Assembly: GCF_032271945.1 (NCBI RefSeq)
Contig: NZ_CP130319.1
Span: 3,491,001-3,555,000, forward strand
Reading direction: 5' to 3'
Length of the DNA: 64,000 nucleotides
DNA from: Paenibacillus sp. MBLB1832
Lineage (GTDB): Bacteria > Bacillota > Bacilli > Paenibacillales > NBRC-103111
Positions 8,873 to 18,007 of this stretch are shown here, one piece after another. A program made the translations under genes and the position numbers. Each line of letters starts with the position of its first letter. Position 1 is the stretch's first letter. The notes beneath the pieces were generated by a model, which ran no database searches, was not told the DNA's origin, and worked only from the letters and a program-made list of their open reading frames with translations.

Positions 8873-9385
8873 TTATAAATATTTCTGCTCCGCCACGTTC
8901 AAATGGTGCTGAGCATGACCAGCGATTACGAATGCAATCGCACGGGCTGAAATTCGAAATGTATTCGCTGTGCCAAAACGCGTCCATGCTTCGTCTGCAA
9001 TCGTCGGCAGCAATGCGCGCGTCGCTTGTCGTACAGCTTGGAAATCTTGAATAAGATCCTTCAACGCCACCCCATCGAAGTTCGAATGGGCAATGAAAAC
9101 ATCTTGATCGAAGCCTGGCAGATCTGTCTGATCGCCGCGGGCAATTCGCAGCAGTCTATAGCTCATTATTCGTTCTGTGTCCGTGATATGACCAAGAACC
9201 TCTTTCAAACTCCACTTGCCTGGCGCATAACCTGAAAGCGCCTGCTCTTCCTGTAAGGAGGAGAACATCGCAACAAGAGCCTTCTCCTGCTCGTCCAAAA
9301 TGGACACATAATCCCCTTCTGGAACTACTTGGATGTACCCCGTATAAAAGGATGCATATTCGTCTTGACCTGGTCGTTGCAGCAT
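8873..9385 (-). CDS. DinB-family four-helix metalloprotein
   Basis: A 170-residue DinB/YfiT-like protein. The metal triad of the fold is visible: H66 in EVLGHITDTE and H157/H161 in IAGHAQHHLNVAE. The family includes bacillithiol- and mycothiol-dependent transferases as well as members with no known reaction. The ATG follows GAGAGGAG. It lies 69 bases downstream of the alpha-galactosidase gene on the same strand with no clear terminator between, so it may be co-transcribed. The substrate is unknown. Confidence 0.82.
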   Translation of the reverse strand: MLQRPGQDEYASFYTGYIQVVPEGDYVSILDEQEKALVAMFSSLQEEQALSGYAPGKWSLKEVLGHITDTERIMSYRLLRIARGDQTDLPGFDQDVFIAHSNFDGVALKDLIQDFQAVRQATRALLPTIADEAWTRFGTANTFRISARAIAFVIAGHAQHHLNVAEQKYL

Positions 9386-9454
9386 AGTGATTCGTCTCCT
9401 CTCACCTTATGGAAATCGTTAACTATCACCTATCATAGCTTAAAATGGTTCTAA

Positions 9455-11644
9455 TTAGAATCGCTCCAGCAGCCAGATTTTGCTCTGGAAGTCGCCGTGG
9501 AGACCAGCGACTGATAAACCTGCATATAGCAAATGGTCACCAGGGTATACGCCATCTGTTCCTTCGATTCGATAGTCGAAGTCAGGGTTCAGCCCTTTGA
9601 GGCGCAGTGTCGCAAGCGGCGCATTCGGTTCAGCAAGAACGCGAACGAATACGACCATCGCTTGTGTCTTGTCCTCGGAGACTATCATCCACGCGGTTTC
9701 ATTCCCCTCGAACGGACTCAGTAAACGATACATATCGCCAAATTGGACCAACGGGCGAATTTGTTTGTACTCGGCAATTTGCTTCGAGACAATTGCTTTC
9801 TCTTCCTCTGTGAATTTCGTGAGGTCGAGCTCATAGCCGAAGTTCCCCGACATTGCGACATTGCCGCGCGTCTCTAAGGACGTTATGCGATGAACTTGGT
9901 GATTGGGCACAGCGGATACGTGAGCGCCCATAGAGCTAACGGGGTAGACCATGCTAGTCCCATATTGGATTTTCAGACGACACACGGCATCCGTATTATC
10001 GCTTGTCCAGGTTTGCGGCATGTAATACAGAATGCCTGGATCAAACCTGCCTCCGCCGCCTGAACAGCTCTCAAACAAGATGTGCGGATACTCTGACGTG
10101 ATGGCTTCGAGCACTTCATACAAGCCTAGCATATACCGATGAGCGGTCTCTCGTTGACGTTCCGGCGGAAGTGCAGCCGACCCTATCTCGCTCATATTCC
10201 GATTCATATCCCACTTCACATAGGTGATTGGTGCACTGCTCAAAATGTTGCGCAACATCGCCATAATCCCCTCACGCACATCGGCGCGCGAGAAATCCAA
10301 GATCAGTTGCCCGCGGCCTTCTGTGCGGCGGCGATCAGGGACATGCAAGCACCAATCTGGGTGCTTCCTGTAGAGATCGCTTTCCGGCGACACCATTTCT
10401 GGCTCAAACCAAAGGCCAAACGAGAGCCCCAGCTTATTCACACGCTGAGCGAGATCTTCCAAACCGCCTGGAAGCTTCGCCTTATCGACAACCCAATCTC
10501 CCAGGGAGGTCGTGTCATCGTCTCGTTTGCCGAACCATCCATCGTCAAGCACGAACAGTTCGATACCCAGCTCTTGGCCGGCACGAGCGATGCTCTCAAT
10601 TTTATCCGCGTCAAAATTGAAATAAGTAGCTTCCCAGTTGTTCACCAATACAGGGCGCACTTGATCTCGAAACTCACCGCGGCACAGGCGCGTCCGATAC
10701 AACCGATGGTACGTTCTCGACATGTCGCCGAGTCCGCCACTCGAGTACACCATCACAGCTTCGGGTGTTTGGAATTGCTCACCTGGCTCTAGCAGCCAGC
10801 TGAAGTCAAAAGGATTAATCCCGATGGAAACACGGGCTGTCGCAAAAGGATCCACTTCTGCATGCGCAGCGAAGTTCCCACTGTACACGAGGTTAAAGCC
10901 GTACACTTCACCGTAGTCCTCATTCGCATCCTTAGCGAGCAACGCGACGAACGGGTTATGTTGATGCGAGCTTGCGCCGCGGCGGCTTTCTACGGTCAAC
11001 TTGCCAGGAGCAAGCGGTCTGCGCTCAATATGACGCTCCCGTGCCCAGCTGCCAGAGAGCTGCAGCAAATCCCAATTTGCATGCGAATAGTCGACGCTCA
11101 TACTTAATGCACGAAGCAGCTTCAGATCAGCCCTCCCTTCATTCACAAAACGTATAGAGCGAGTAATCGCCGCATGATCGGCAAAAATCGTGTAGGACAA
11201 AATGGCACGCAAACCTGCTACGCGATCAACAAGTTCGATTTCTAATGTCTCTGCTTCTTGATCTCCCTCGACATAGGTGGAAGGCAGACCAACAAGCGCT
11301 GGTTTACCTGGCAGAATGCGATGCTTGTCATACACTAGCTCTGTAATCGTTGAACCGTTCGGCAGCGCAACCTGATAAGCAGGCTCACGATAATCACTTG
11401 TCCCATACGCTGGATACTCCTGTGGAAGCGTGTCAAACGATATCAGCCTGGTTCCTTTCACTGGATTCGGGCAAAAGGAAGCGCGTTCTGTGTATTGAAT
11501 AATCGTACCCAATTGACCTGATCGAATCGGACGGCCCCAGTACACATGGGCTGGGTACGCATGATTAATAAGTTGAATGACATAGCTCATTTGGCTATTT
11601 TGCAAATGGAAAATACCTTGATCTTCTTCAAAAAAAATAGACAT
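9455..11644 (-). CDS. alpha-galactosidase, glycoside hydrolase family 36
   Basis: Cytoplasmic retaining alpha-galactosidase (raffinose-type oligosaccharides, melibiose), 729 residues, full family length. It has an N-terminal beta-supersandwich (about 1-325), a TIM barrel (326-650) and a C-terminal beta domain. Catalytic residues are visible: nucleophile D479 in YVKWDMNRN, acid/base D549 in TWTSDNTD, the substrate-binding LFVLDDGWFG, and the SCSGGGGRFD loop typical of bacterial GH36. No signal peptide. The ATG follows TTAGGAGGG. It lies 87 bases downstream of fixX on the same strand; the functional link is weak and it may have its own promoter. Confidence 0.93.
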   Translation of the reverse strand: MSIFFEEDQGIFHLQNSQMSYVIQLINHAYPAHVYWGRPIRSGQLGTIIQYTERASFCPNPVKGTRLISFDTLPQEYPAYGTSDYREPAYQVALPNGSTITELVYDKHRILPGKPALVGLPSTYVEGDQEAETLEIELVDRVAGLRAILSYTIFADHAAITRSIRFVNEGRADLKLLRALSMSVDYSHANWDLLQLSGSWARERHIERRPLAPGKLTVESRRGASSHQHNPFVALLAKDANEDYGEVYGFNLVYSGNFAAHAEVDPFATARVSIGINPFDFSWLLEPGEQFQTPEAVMVYSSGGLGDMSRTYHRLYRTRLCRGEFRDQVRPVLVNNWEATYFNFDADKIESIARAGQELGIELFVLDDGWFGKRDDDTTSLGDWVVDKAKLPGGLEDLAQRVNKLGLSFGLWFEPEMVSPESDLYRKHPDWCLHVPDRRRTEGRGQLILDFSRADVREGIMAMLRNILSSAPITYVKWDMNRNMSEIGSAALPPERQRETAHRYMLGLYEVLEAITSEYPHILFESCSGGGGRFDPGILYYMPQTWTSDNTDAVCRLKIQYGTSMVYPVSSMGAHVSAVPNHQVHRITSLETRGNVAMSGNFGYELDLTKFTEEEKAIVSKQIAEYKQIRPLVQFGDMYRLLSPFEGNETAWMIVSEDKTQAMVVFVRVLAEPNAPLATLRLKGLNPDFDYRIEGTDGVYPGDHLLYAGLSVAGLHGDFQSKIWLLERF

Positions 11645-11731
11645 TAGAATCCCTCCTAATGTCTATTATCGTATGGTTTCTGGAACAAAACTATGGAGAG
11701 AATGCACCTACATATGGAGAAATGTATTTTT

Positions 11732-12019
11732 TTAACCGAACTTGTACGTCATGCCATGACCGCCCTTCGGATACACCCAATCAATATTGTACGAAGGGCA
11801 CGCAATCCGACAAGTCCCGCATTCAATACAATTTTCATAGGCGACCGTCGTAATTTTCAATTTTTTCTCCCACTCATACACATCCGAGGGACAGAAATAG
11901 TTACAGTCTTTGGTAACACAATTTAAGCAAGTTTGTGTATCTTTGATCACGAGGTGGGATTTATCATCGCATTTGTAACGAATGGTGAACAATCTATCTG
12001 AAATTCCGTTTTGGCTCAT
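11732..12019 (-). CDS. fixX: FixX ferredoxin-like protein
   Basis: A 95-residue ferredoxin-like partner of the Fix/Etf-quinone oxidoreductase complex. A 4Fe-4S motif CIECGTCRIACP is clear near the C-terminus, with a second partial cysteine cluster CLNCVTKDCNYFCP before it. The start codon overlaps the fixC stop (ATGA at 12016-12019), so translation is coupled. The frame is open six codons upstream, but those lie inside fixC. Established role: relays electrons between FixC and quinone or low-potential carriers. Confidence 0.92.
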   Translation of the reverse strand: MSQNGISDRLFTIRYKCDDKSHLVIKDTQTCLNCVTKDCNYFCPSDVYEWEKKLKITTVAYENCIECGTCRIACPSYNIDWVYPKGGHGMTYKFG

Positions 12020-13326
12020 CCGTTCATCGCCCTCCATCCCTTATAGCCCAGCTTCATCAGGTTCATGGTGCCGCCTGCTGCGTTCTTGATGAGCTTCATG
12101 GCCATTTTCTGCTTCTCGGCTTTCGTAATTCCGTCCACTAGGAACATGTTGTAGGCTGCTTCATTCACGGCCCGCGGCAAACGATCAAACAGTAGTTCAG
12201 GATCCTGCTCTTTCAGGAATTGATGCATGCCTTTGTACTTCTGCAAATCCTTGTGTACGAATGATGCCCGAATCTTGTTATCGTAAATGTGCATCGTAGG
12301 CGCAGAGAAATCTCCGCGCGCTTTTGCTTCAATAATCGCTTCCCCTGCCAAGCGGCCAGAGGTCATCGCGAGATTCGTCCCCTCCCGGTGGACAAAGTTC
12401 ACTAGCTGCGCAGCATCCCCGCAAACACACCACCCATCGCCAGATAATGTGGGCATCGAGTGGAAGCCGCCTTCAGGAATTAAGTGTCCTGAATACTCCT
12501 TCGTCTCTCCGCCTTGAATCAACTTGCGAATCATCGGATGCTGCTTAACTGCGTCGAGCACGGCATAAGGCTTGATCCTTTTATCCCGCAAATGATTGAC
12601 CATCACGCCGACGCCTAAGGAGATAGTTTCTTTATTCGTATAGAGGAAGCCCATGCCCGCCATGCCGAGCGAGGTTTCGCCCATGAATTCAATGGTGACC
12701 CCTTCGTCGCCTTCGAGACCGAAGCGATCCTCAATTTTCTCCCGAGGAAGCGCAATGACTTCTTTTACAGCCAAAGATACCTCATCCGGCATCCATTCTT
12801 TATGAATCCCCATCGCCTTGCCCAGCAAGGAATTCACGCCATCCGCGATGACAACAACGTCCGCATACAAATCGCCGTCATCCCGATCCGTCCGAACGCC
12901 GACGACTTTATTGCCTTCGCGAATCACGTCAAGCGCGACGGTTTCATAGATGGGAATCGCGCCAGCGGCAACGGCTTTTTCGGCAAACCATTGATCAAAT
13001 TTGACACGCAGGCCAGTGAAGCAATTGTAGGGCTCTTTGTACGCCTCGTTGCGATGGCCGAAGGTAACCATCGATTCCTTGCCCATCATCCAGATTCGCT
13101 GCTCAACAATGTAGCGCTCCATGGGAAAGTTTTTTTCTGTCCAAAACTCAGGGACAAGCTCCTCAATCTGTTTGCGATAGAGGACGCCGCCGAATATATT
13201 TTTGGCGCCAGGAAACTCGCCTCTTTCCAGCAAAACAACGGATAGGCCCGCTCTTGCCATGGTCAGCGCCGCCGCCGCTCCGGCGGGGCCGCCGCCAACG
13301 ACGATGGCATCCCATTTCTCATTCAT
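12016..13326 (-). CDS. fixC: FixC flavoprotein (Etf-quinone oxidoreductase-like)
   Basis: A 436-residue FAD protein of the ETF-QO/FixC family. The N-terminal dinucleotide fold is VVGGGPAGAAAALTMARAG followed by E35 (LLERG), and a second FAD contact is CGDAAQLVNFVHREGTNLAM. It receives electrons from FixAB and reduces quinone together with FixX. It starts with an ATGA overlap on fixB (13323-13326) and ends with an ATGA overlap on fixX, the usual tight fix operon order. Confidence 0.92.
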   Translation of the reverse strand: MNEKWDAIVVGGGPAGAAAALTMARAGLSVVLLERGEFPGAKNIFGGVLYRKQIEELVPEFWTEKNFPMERYIVEQRIWMMGKESMVTFGHRNEAYKEPYNCFTGLRVKFDQWFAEKAVAAGAIPIYETVALDVIREGNKVVGVRTDRDDGDLYADVVVIADGVNSLLGKAMGIHKEWMPDEVSLAVKEVIALPREKIEDRFGLEGDEGVTIEFMGETSLGMAGMGFLYTNKETISLGVGVMVNHLRDKRIKPYAVLDAVKQHPMIRKLIQGGETKEYSGHLIPEGGFHSMPTLSGDGWCVCGDAAQLVNFVHREGTNLAMTSGRLAGEAIIEAKARGDFSAPTMHIYDNKIRASFVHKDLQKYKGMHQFLKEQDPELLFDRLPRAVNEAAYNMFLVDGITKAEKQKMAMKLIKNAAGGTMNLMKLGYKGWRAMNG

Positions 13327-14465
13327 TTCGCTTCACTCCTCTCGCGTGTGGCGGTCGATTCGGATTCCGTAGGTGCAGCGGATAATGAGTCCTTATCCGA
13401 AGGAGGTTGGATGCCGAAAAGCGTCCGACGTTTTTTGAATTCTGCTGTGATCGCTGGCACAATTTTGAAGAGATCACCAACCAAGCCATAGTGAGCGAAT
13501 TGAAAAATAGGTGCATTCTCGTCGCGGTTGATCGCAACAACGACATCCGCGTTGCTCATGCCGACCGTATGCTGCACGGCGCCAGAGATGCCGATGGCAA
13601 AGTACAGCTTCGGCCGCACCGTCGCGCCCGTTTGCCCCACTTGATGCTCATGGGAGATCCACCCCGCATCCACGGCAGCGCGCGACGCGCCAACGACACC
13701 GCCGAGCGCGTCCGCCAGCTCGGCGAGCAGCCCAAAGGCGTCGGGCCCGCCCAGCCCGCGGCCGCCAGCGACGATAATCTCGCATTCTTCGAGATTGAGC
13801 TTGCCTGTTTCGCGCAGGAATTCGAGCACCTGCGCGTCAATCTCTTCCTCGCGCATCGTCGCCTCGATGCGCACGATCTCGCCTTGGCGCGCTGCGTCCT
13901 TCGGCAGCGCCTGAAATACGCCGGCGCGCGCTGTCGCCATCTGCGGCCGGTACTGTTTACAGAGGATGGTGGCCATCATCTTCTCAGAGAAAGCCGGCCG
14001 GCTGGCCAGCAGCAGCCGCGATGGATGCGGTTCGACATCGAGCTGCGTCGTGTCGGCCGTCAGCCCTGTCGGCAGGTGCGTTGCGATCGCACCTGCTAGA
14101 TCACGGCCCGTCGCGGTCGCGCCGAACAGCACGATCTCGGGCTTCGCATCCTCGATCAGCTTCAAGCAGACCCGGCTGTAAGGCCGGGTCCTATAATCGC
14201 GAAGCTCGGGAGCTTCGCAGAGATACACCCGGTCGGCGCCGTAGTGCACGGCTTCCTCGGCGAGATGTGCGACATTCTCGCCGAGGACGAGCGCCATGAG
14301 CGGCGCCTCCAGCTTCGCGGCCAGCTTCTTGCCCTCACCTAGCAGCTGCCAGGACACCTTTTTCGCTATGCCTTCGCGCTGCTCTACTACTATCAACACC
14401 CCTCGATATGCCGACCAATCCGGCATCGATGGATCTATTTGCTCAGTTGACTGTTCCTTTGCCAT
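13323..14465 (-). CDS. fixB: FixB/EtfA electron transfer flavoprotein alpha subunit
   Basis: A 380-residue EtfA-type subunit. The C-terminal FAD domain is well conserved: AGGRGLGG, GASRAAVDAGWI, GQTGATVRPKLYFAIGISGAVQH and VAINRDENAPIFQFAHYGLVGD. In the heterodimer with FixA it takes electrons from NADH and, in Fix-type complexes, bifurcates them to quinone and to ferredoxin or flavodoxin. The central part of the gene (about 13560-14300) is far richer in GC than its neighbours. It starts 24 bases after fixA and overlaps fixC by four bases. Confidence 0.92.
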   Translation of the reverse strand: MAKEQSTEQIDPSMPDWSAYRGVLIVVEQREGIAKKVSWQLLGEGKKLAAKLEAPLMALVLGENVAHLAEEAVHYGADRVYLCEAPELRDYRTRPYSRVCLKLIEDAKPEIVLFGATATGRDLAGAIATHLPTGLTADTTQLDVEPHPSRLLLASRPAFSEKMMATILCKQYRPQMATARAGVFQALPKDAARQGEIVRIEATMREEEIDAQVLEFLRETGKLNLEECEIIVAGGRGLGGPDAFGLLAELADALGGVVGASRAAVDAGWISHEHQVGQTGATVRPKLYFAIGISGAVQHTVGMSNADVVVAINRDENAPIFQFAHYGLVGDLFKIVPAITAEFKKRRTLFGIQPPSDKDSLSAAPTESESTATRERSEAK

Positions 14466-14489
14466 CGTGTCACCCTCCGTTCCTCTCGA

Positions 14490-15323
14490 TCAAGCCCAAT
14501 CCAACAGGGTCTGCATGTCCTTCGTTAATAGCTGATCAGCGAGCTGAGCTGCCGCTGCTTCTGGACTATCGTATGTGATCATTTTCGTCTTCACTGCTTT
14601 GACTTCGGGCACCCACGTTTTCGCGACAATCGTTGGCGAGCCTTTGAGCCCAATCTTGGCACGTTCAAGATCTGGGAAATCCGCTGTCGTCCAAACCGTT
14701 GGCTTATAGCGAGCCGCTCGAATCATGCCTGGCAACGAAGCACGTCTGACCTTGTTTAATTCCTTCAACGCTGTAATTAGCACGGGCATGCTTGTCTCAA
14801 CGACTTCAATGCCATCCTCCAACAATCGGTGAACACGTACTTTCCGATTCTCTTCATCGACTTTCTCCACTTTATTGACATACGTCAGCTGTTCCAAATC
14901 TAATCGGCAAGCAACACCAGGACCTACTTGTCCCGTATCGCCGTCTAGCGTCTGTTTCCCGCAAAACACGATATCCACGTGTCCCCATGTTTCCGCGATT
15001 TTACGAATCGTTCGGGCCACAACATACGACGTTGCCAGCGTATCAGCGCCTGCGAAGCCACGGTCTGTGACGAGGACAGCATCATCTGCGCCAAGCGAAA
15101 TGCATTCCTTTAGTCCCTTTTCCGCTGGCGGTGGACCCATTGTAACGACTGTGATGCGCGCTCCTTGCTCATCTTTGATGCGAAGCGCCTCTTCTAAGCC
15201 ATGCATATCATAGAAATTCACAATGCTGGGGACACCTTGGCGAATGAGCGTATTATTCTTGGGATCGATGCGAATTTCTCGGGAATCTGGAACTTGTTTA
15301 ATACACACAACAATATGCAGCAT
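14490..15323 (-). CDS. fixA: FixA/EtfB electron transfer flavoprotein beta subunit
   Basis: A 277-residue EtfB-type subunit, first gene of fixABCX. It begins LHIVVCIKQVPDSREIRID and contains the nucleotide-site stretch FCGKQTLDGDTGQVGPG, both characteristic of the family. The ATG follows AGGAGGG. About 310 bases of non-coding DNA upstream hold a Crp/Fnr-type palindrome. In nitrogen fixers the complex supplies low-potential electrons to nitrogenase; no nif gene lies in this window. Confidence 0.93.
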   Translation of the reverse strand: MLHIVVCIKQVPDSREIRIDPKNNTLIRQGVPSIVNFYDMHGLEEALRIKDEQGARITVVTMGPPPAEKGLKECISLGADDAVLVTDRGFAGADTLATSYVVARTIRKIAETWGHVDIVFCGKQTLDGDTGQVGPGVACRLDLEQLTYVNKVEKVDEENRKVRVHRLLEDGIEVVETSMPVLITALKELNKVRRASLPGMIRAARYKPTVWTTADFPDLERAKIGLKGSPTIVAKTWVPEVKAVKTKMITYDSPEAAAAQLADQLLTKDMQTLLDWA

Positions 15324-15395
15324 CTCTGCACCCTCCTAATTCTGTGGAGAACTGGCTTGCACGTTTTCACAACAAGTGTAAAAGCTTGTCATCAT

Positions 15396-15411
15396 TGTGA
15401 AATTTGTCACG
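15396..15411. promoter_or_regulatory. candidate Crp/Fnr-family binding site upstream of fixABCX
   Basis: TGTGA, six bases, TCACG: one mismatch from the perfect TGTGA-N6-TCACA palindrome used by Crp/Fnr regulators. It lies 73-88 bases before the fixA ATG, a position suited to activation. The rest of the 15324-15635 gap (311 bases) holds no gene that I can support. Confidence 0.5.
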
Positions 15412-15572
15412 TAAATGTCGACGGGAATCGCTTACAGAATCTATCACAGTATATGCGGGAACGTTAGGATCTCAGAACATCGCTGTTCTTCAAGTTAGGC
15501 TGATATCTCGCGAGAAATCATTTTCTGTGATATCTGGGAGGGGAGGGACTAGGTTTCCTATAGAAATGAACA

Positions 15573-15597
15573 AGAAAAAGACTGCCCATTGGACAGC
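15573..15597 (-). terminator. terminator after cmoJ
   Basis: Read on the minus strand: CTGTCC, loop AAT, GGGCAG (one G-T pair), then TCTTTTTCTTG. It lies about 40 bases past the cmoJ stop and closes the sulfur operon. Confidence 0.65.
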
Positions 15598-15635
15598 CAT
15601 AAACTAATTGTCATATCACGAAAAAAATGAACTGA

Positions 15636-16970
15636 TCACTCAGCAGCTACGGCTGCTTTCTTCGTATACCGATTCACCGGAACTGGAACCCCCAGATTCC
15701 CGCGCAGCGTATCCGCTTCGTATTCCGTCCTGTACAACCCACGCTCTTGCAGAATCGGCACGACGAGATCAACGAAGTCGTCAAGCCCTTTCGGCAAGGC
15801 AGCCGCGATGATAAATCCATCTGCCGCATTTTCTTCGAACCACGCTTGTACGCGATCTGCGACATACTCAGGTGTTCCCGTAAACTCATTACGAGGCGTT
15901 GCCACACTCAATGCCACTTGGCGCAGCGTAAGGTTTTTCTCTTTGGCTGTTTGCTTGATTTTATCCGTACCACTGCGGAAGCTATTGCTGCCGAACTCTC
16001 CTAATTCTGGGAATGGCTCATCCAACGGATATTGGGAGAAATCGTGATGTTCGAAGAATCGACCTAAGTAATCCAGCGCCTTATCAATGGTCACTAAACT
16101 TGCGACTTCTTGATATTTGCGCTCTGCTTCTTCTTCTGTACGGCCAATAATCGGGGCAATGCCCGGTAAAATAACGACTTCATCCGGATTGCGTCCTTCG
16201 GAGGCTACTCGCTTTTTAATATCCGCATAGTACGCTTTCGCCTCTTCAATTGTCTCATGTCCTGCAAAAATTGCATCCGCCACTTTCGCTGCAAACGCCC
16301 GACCATCCTCAGACGCACCCGCTTGGAAGATTACTGGCTGACCTTGTCTGGAACGAGCGATATTCAGGGGACCCTGCACGGAGAAATATTCGCCTTTATG
16401 GTTCAAGGTATGCAGCTTGCTTGGGTCGAAAAACACGCCGCTCTCCTTATCACGAACGAACGCATCATCTTCCCAGGAATCCCATAGTCCGCGGGTCACT
16501 TCCAAATATTCGTTCGCAATGCGATATCGTTCTGGGTGCGAAGGATGTTCGGCTTTGCTGTAGTTTTTCGCTGAACCTTCCAGCGGAGAGGTCACTACGT
16601 TCCAACCAGAACGTCCATCACTGATCAAATCAATGGAGGCAAATTGCCTAGCCACGGTGAACGGCTCACTGTACGAAGTGGATAACGTGCCTACCAATCC
16701 AATATGCGAGGTGACCGAAGCCAAGGCGGAAAGAATAGTAATCGGCTCAAACCGATTGAGAAAATGAGGTATTGATTTTTCCGTTATATACAGGCCGTCC
16801 GCAATGAAAACAAGATCGAATTTGCCTGATTCGGCTTTCTGCGCCTGCTGTTTATAAAAGCCAAAATTCACACTCGCATCCGTAATCGCCTCAGGATGTC
16901 TCCATCCCGACACATTTCCGCCTACGCCATGAATGATGGCGCCTAATTTCAGTTGTTTTTGTTTAGCCAT
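15636..16970 (-). CDS. cmoJ: luciferase-like monooxygenase, CmoJ/YtnJ type
   Basis: Flavin-dependent monooxygenase of the NtaA/SnaA/DszA group, 444 residues. It shows the family N-terminus [18 protein letters not shown] and the conserved stretch [21 protein letters not shown]. In B. subtilis the homologue CmoJ (YtnJ) oxidatively cleaves the C-S bond of N-acetyl-S-alkylcysteines; it is assigned here by family and by the operon context. ATG 16970 is preferred over the ATG four codons earlier because GGAG lies 6-7 bases before it. Last gene of the block, 16 bases after snaA. Confidence 0.83.
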   Translation of the reverse strand: MAKQKQLKLGAIIHGVGGNVSGWRHPEAITDASVNFGFYKQQAQKAESGKFDLVFIADGLYITEKSIPHFLNRFEPITILSALASVTSHIGLVGTLSTSYSEPFTVARQFASIDLISDGRSGWNVVTSPLEGSAKNYSKAEHPSHPERYRIANEYLEVTRGLWDSWEDDAFVRDKESGVFFDPSKLHTLNHKGEYFSVQGPLNIARSRQGQPVIFQAGASEDGRAFAAKVADAIFAGHETIEEAKAYYADIKKRVASEGRNPDEVVILPGIAPIIGRTEEEAERKYQEVASLVTIDKALDYLGRFFEHHDFSQYPLDEPFPELGEFGSNSFRSGTDKIKQTAKEKNLTLRQVALSVATPRNEFTGTPEYVADRVQAWFEENAADGFIIAAALPKGLDDFVDLVVPILQERGLYRTEYEADTLRGNLGVPVPVNRYTKKAAVAAE

Positions 16971-16986
16971 TGTCTTCTCCATCCTT

Positions 16987-17517
16987 TCACAATATCGCTG
17001 CAGTCTGAATGTGTAACCGATAGCTTTTCACGAGAATCTCGCCTTTTTGAATATCTTTGTCATATGCGCGCTCGAAACCCAACCGTTCATAAAGCTTCAC
17101 AGCCGATTCCATCATGTCCGAGGTGTGTAAATGCAGGGTATCTGCCCCTAACTCGACGGCGCGTTTTATATTTTCTTTAATCAGCGCTGTTGCGATGCCT
17201 CTTCCTCTTGCACTTGGCGAAACTGCTAATAATCGAAGAATGGGAGACTCGATCTCTAGCTCTGGCGCGCCATATGCGGCCTCGGACGATTGGAACAATT
17301 GCGAGCTCCCGACAACTTCATCATCAATCAGCGCTATAATCCGCGCGATGGGCTTTGCGCTATCCACAGATGCGATAATATTTTCTTTATATTGATCCCA
17401 GCCTTCTGGAGGCAGGACAGCGCGATATTGGTCATAGGCATCTTCCAGCACTCTTCGAATCGCTTCACGGTCACTATCCTTCGCTTCCCGAATGTGTACT
17501 TCTCTTGCATCCGCCAT
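16987..17517 (-). CDS. snaA: GNAT N-acetyltransferase, SnaA/YtmI type
   Basis: A 176-residue GNAT with the acetyl-CoA loop [19 protein letters not shown] (motif A, R-G-R-G-I-A) and a C-terminal [11 protein letters not shown]. Its position between the M20 deacetylase, DinB and monooxygenase genes matches YtmI (SnaA), which N-acetylates S-alkylcysteines before C-S cleavage. The name rests on context, since GNATs are hard to assign by motif alone. It lies 13 bases after the DinB gene. Confidence 0.78.
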   Translation of the reverse strand: MADAREVHIREAKDSDREAIRRVLEDAYDQYRAVLPPEGWDQYKENIIASVDSAKPIARIIALIDDEVVGSSQLFQSSEAAYGAPELEIESPILRLLAVSPSARGRGIATALIKENIKRAVELGADTLHLHTSDMMESAVKLYERLGFERAYDKDIQKGEILVKSYRLHIQTAAIL

Positions 17518-17530
17518 GCGCTAATCCTCC

Positions 17531-18007
17531 TTATTCACGCGATTCTAACGCGCTTTTGATTCGTGCGATTTGTGCCAAATGAACCTGCACATGAGAGACA
17601 AAGGACTGAACAACATCCGTTAATGTGAGCGTTTGTCCTTTGACATTTACGCCCGTTTTGTTCCAATCGTCAGGTGATAACCGTTCGAACAAAGCATGGT
17701 TATACACTAATAACGACTGAAATAGGACTAAAATATCGGAAGCTAAGCCTTCATTGGCTTTGGCGCTGCTTACCCATGGATCTTGGTCAAAGGCTGGCAA
17801 TTGGGCTGATGCCCCTGAAATAATGGCGCGTATTCGAAAGGAAACGACGATATTATGATCGGCCAAATGAGACAGTACCTCGGTTACGCTCCATTTATCT
17901 GGTGCTGGCTTCCAAGTCAATTGACCTTTGTTCAATCCTTGAATTGCTTCCTGCAGTTGTTGATGCGTGTATAAATAGGCTGACAAATCGGGGATCGTTA
18001 AACTCAT
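17531..18007 (-). CDS. DinB-family protein inside the S-alkylcysteine operon
   Basis: A 158-residue four-helix DinB/YfiT-fold protein with the complete metal triad: H47 in EVLSHLADHN and H139/H143 in SHVQVHLAQI. Its ATG overlaps the upstream M20 stop (18004-18007), so it is an integral member of the operon. DinB-fold enzymes include thiol-S-transferases (BstA with bacillithiol), which would fit cysteine-thioether chemistry, but no reaction is shown. The B. subtilis ytmI operon has no such gene. Confidence 0.82.
   Translation of the reverse strand: MSLTIPDLSAYLYTHQQLQEAIQGLNKGQLTWKPAPDKWSVTEVLSHLADHNIVVSFRIRAIISGASAQLPAFDQDPWVSSAKANEGLASDILVLFQSLLVYNHALFERLSPDDWNKTGVNVKGQTLTLTDVVQSFVSHVQVHLAQIARIKSALESRE

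Noticed and set aside
10139-10792. 217-codon plus-strand frame inside the alpha-galactosidase gene
   Set aside because: Antisense to a fully conserved GH36 catalytic domain, with no ribosome site.
13407-14099. 230-codon plus-strand frame inside fixB
   Set aside because: Long only because GC-rich antisense DNA has few stops; fixB motifs are intact on the other strand.
11732-15323. Nitrogen fixation cluster
   Set aside because: Only fixABCX is present; no nifH, D, K, E, N or B in the window.
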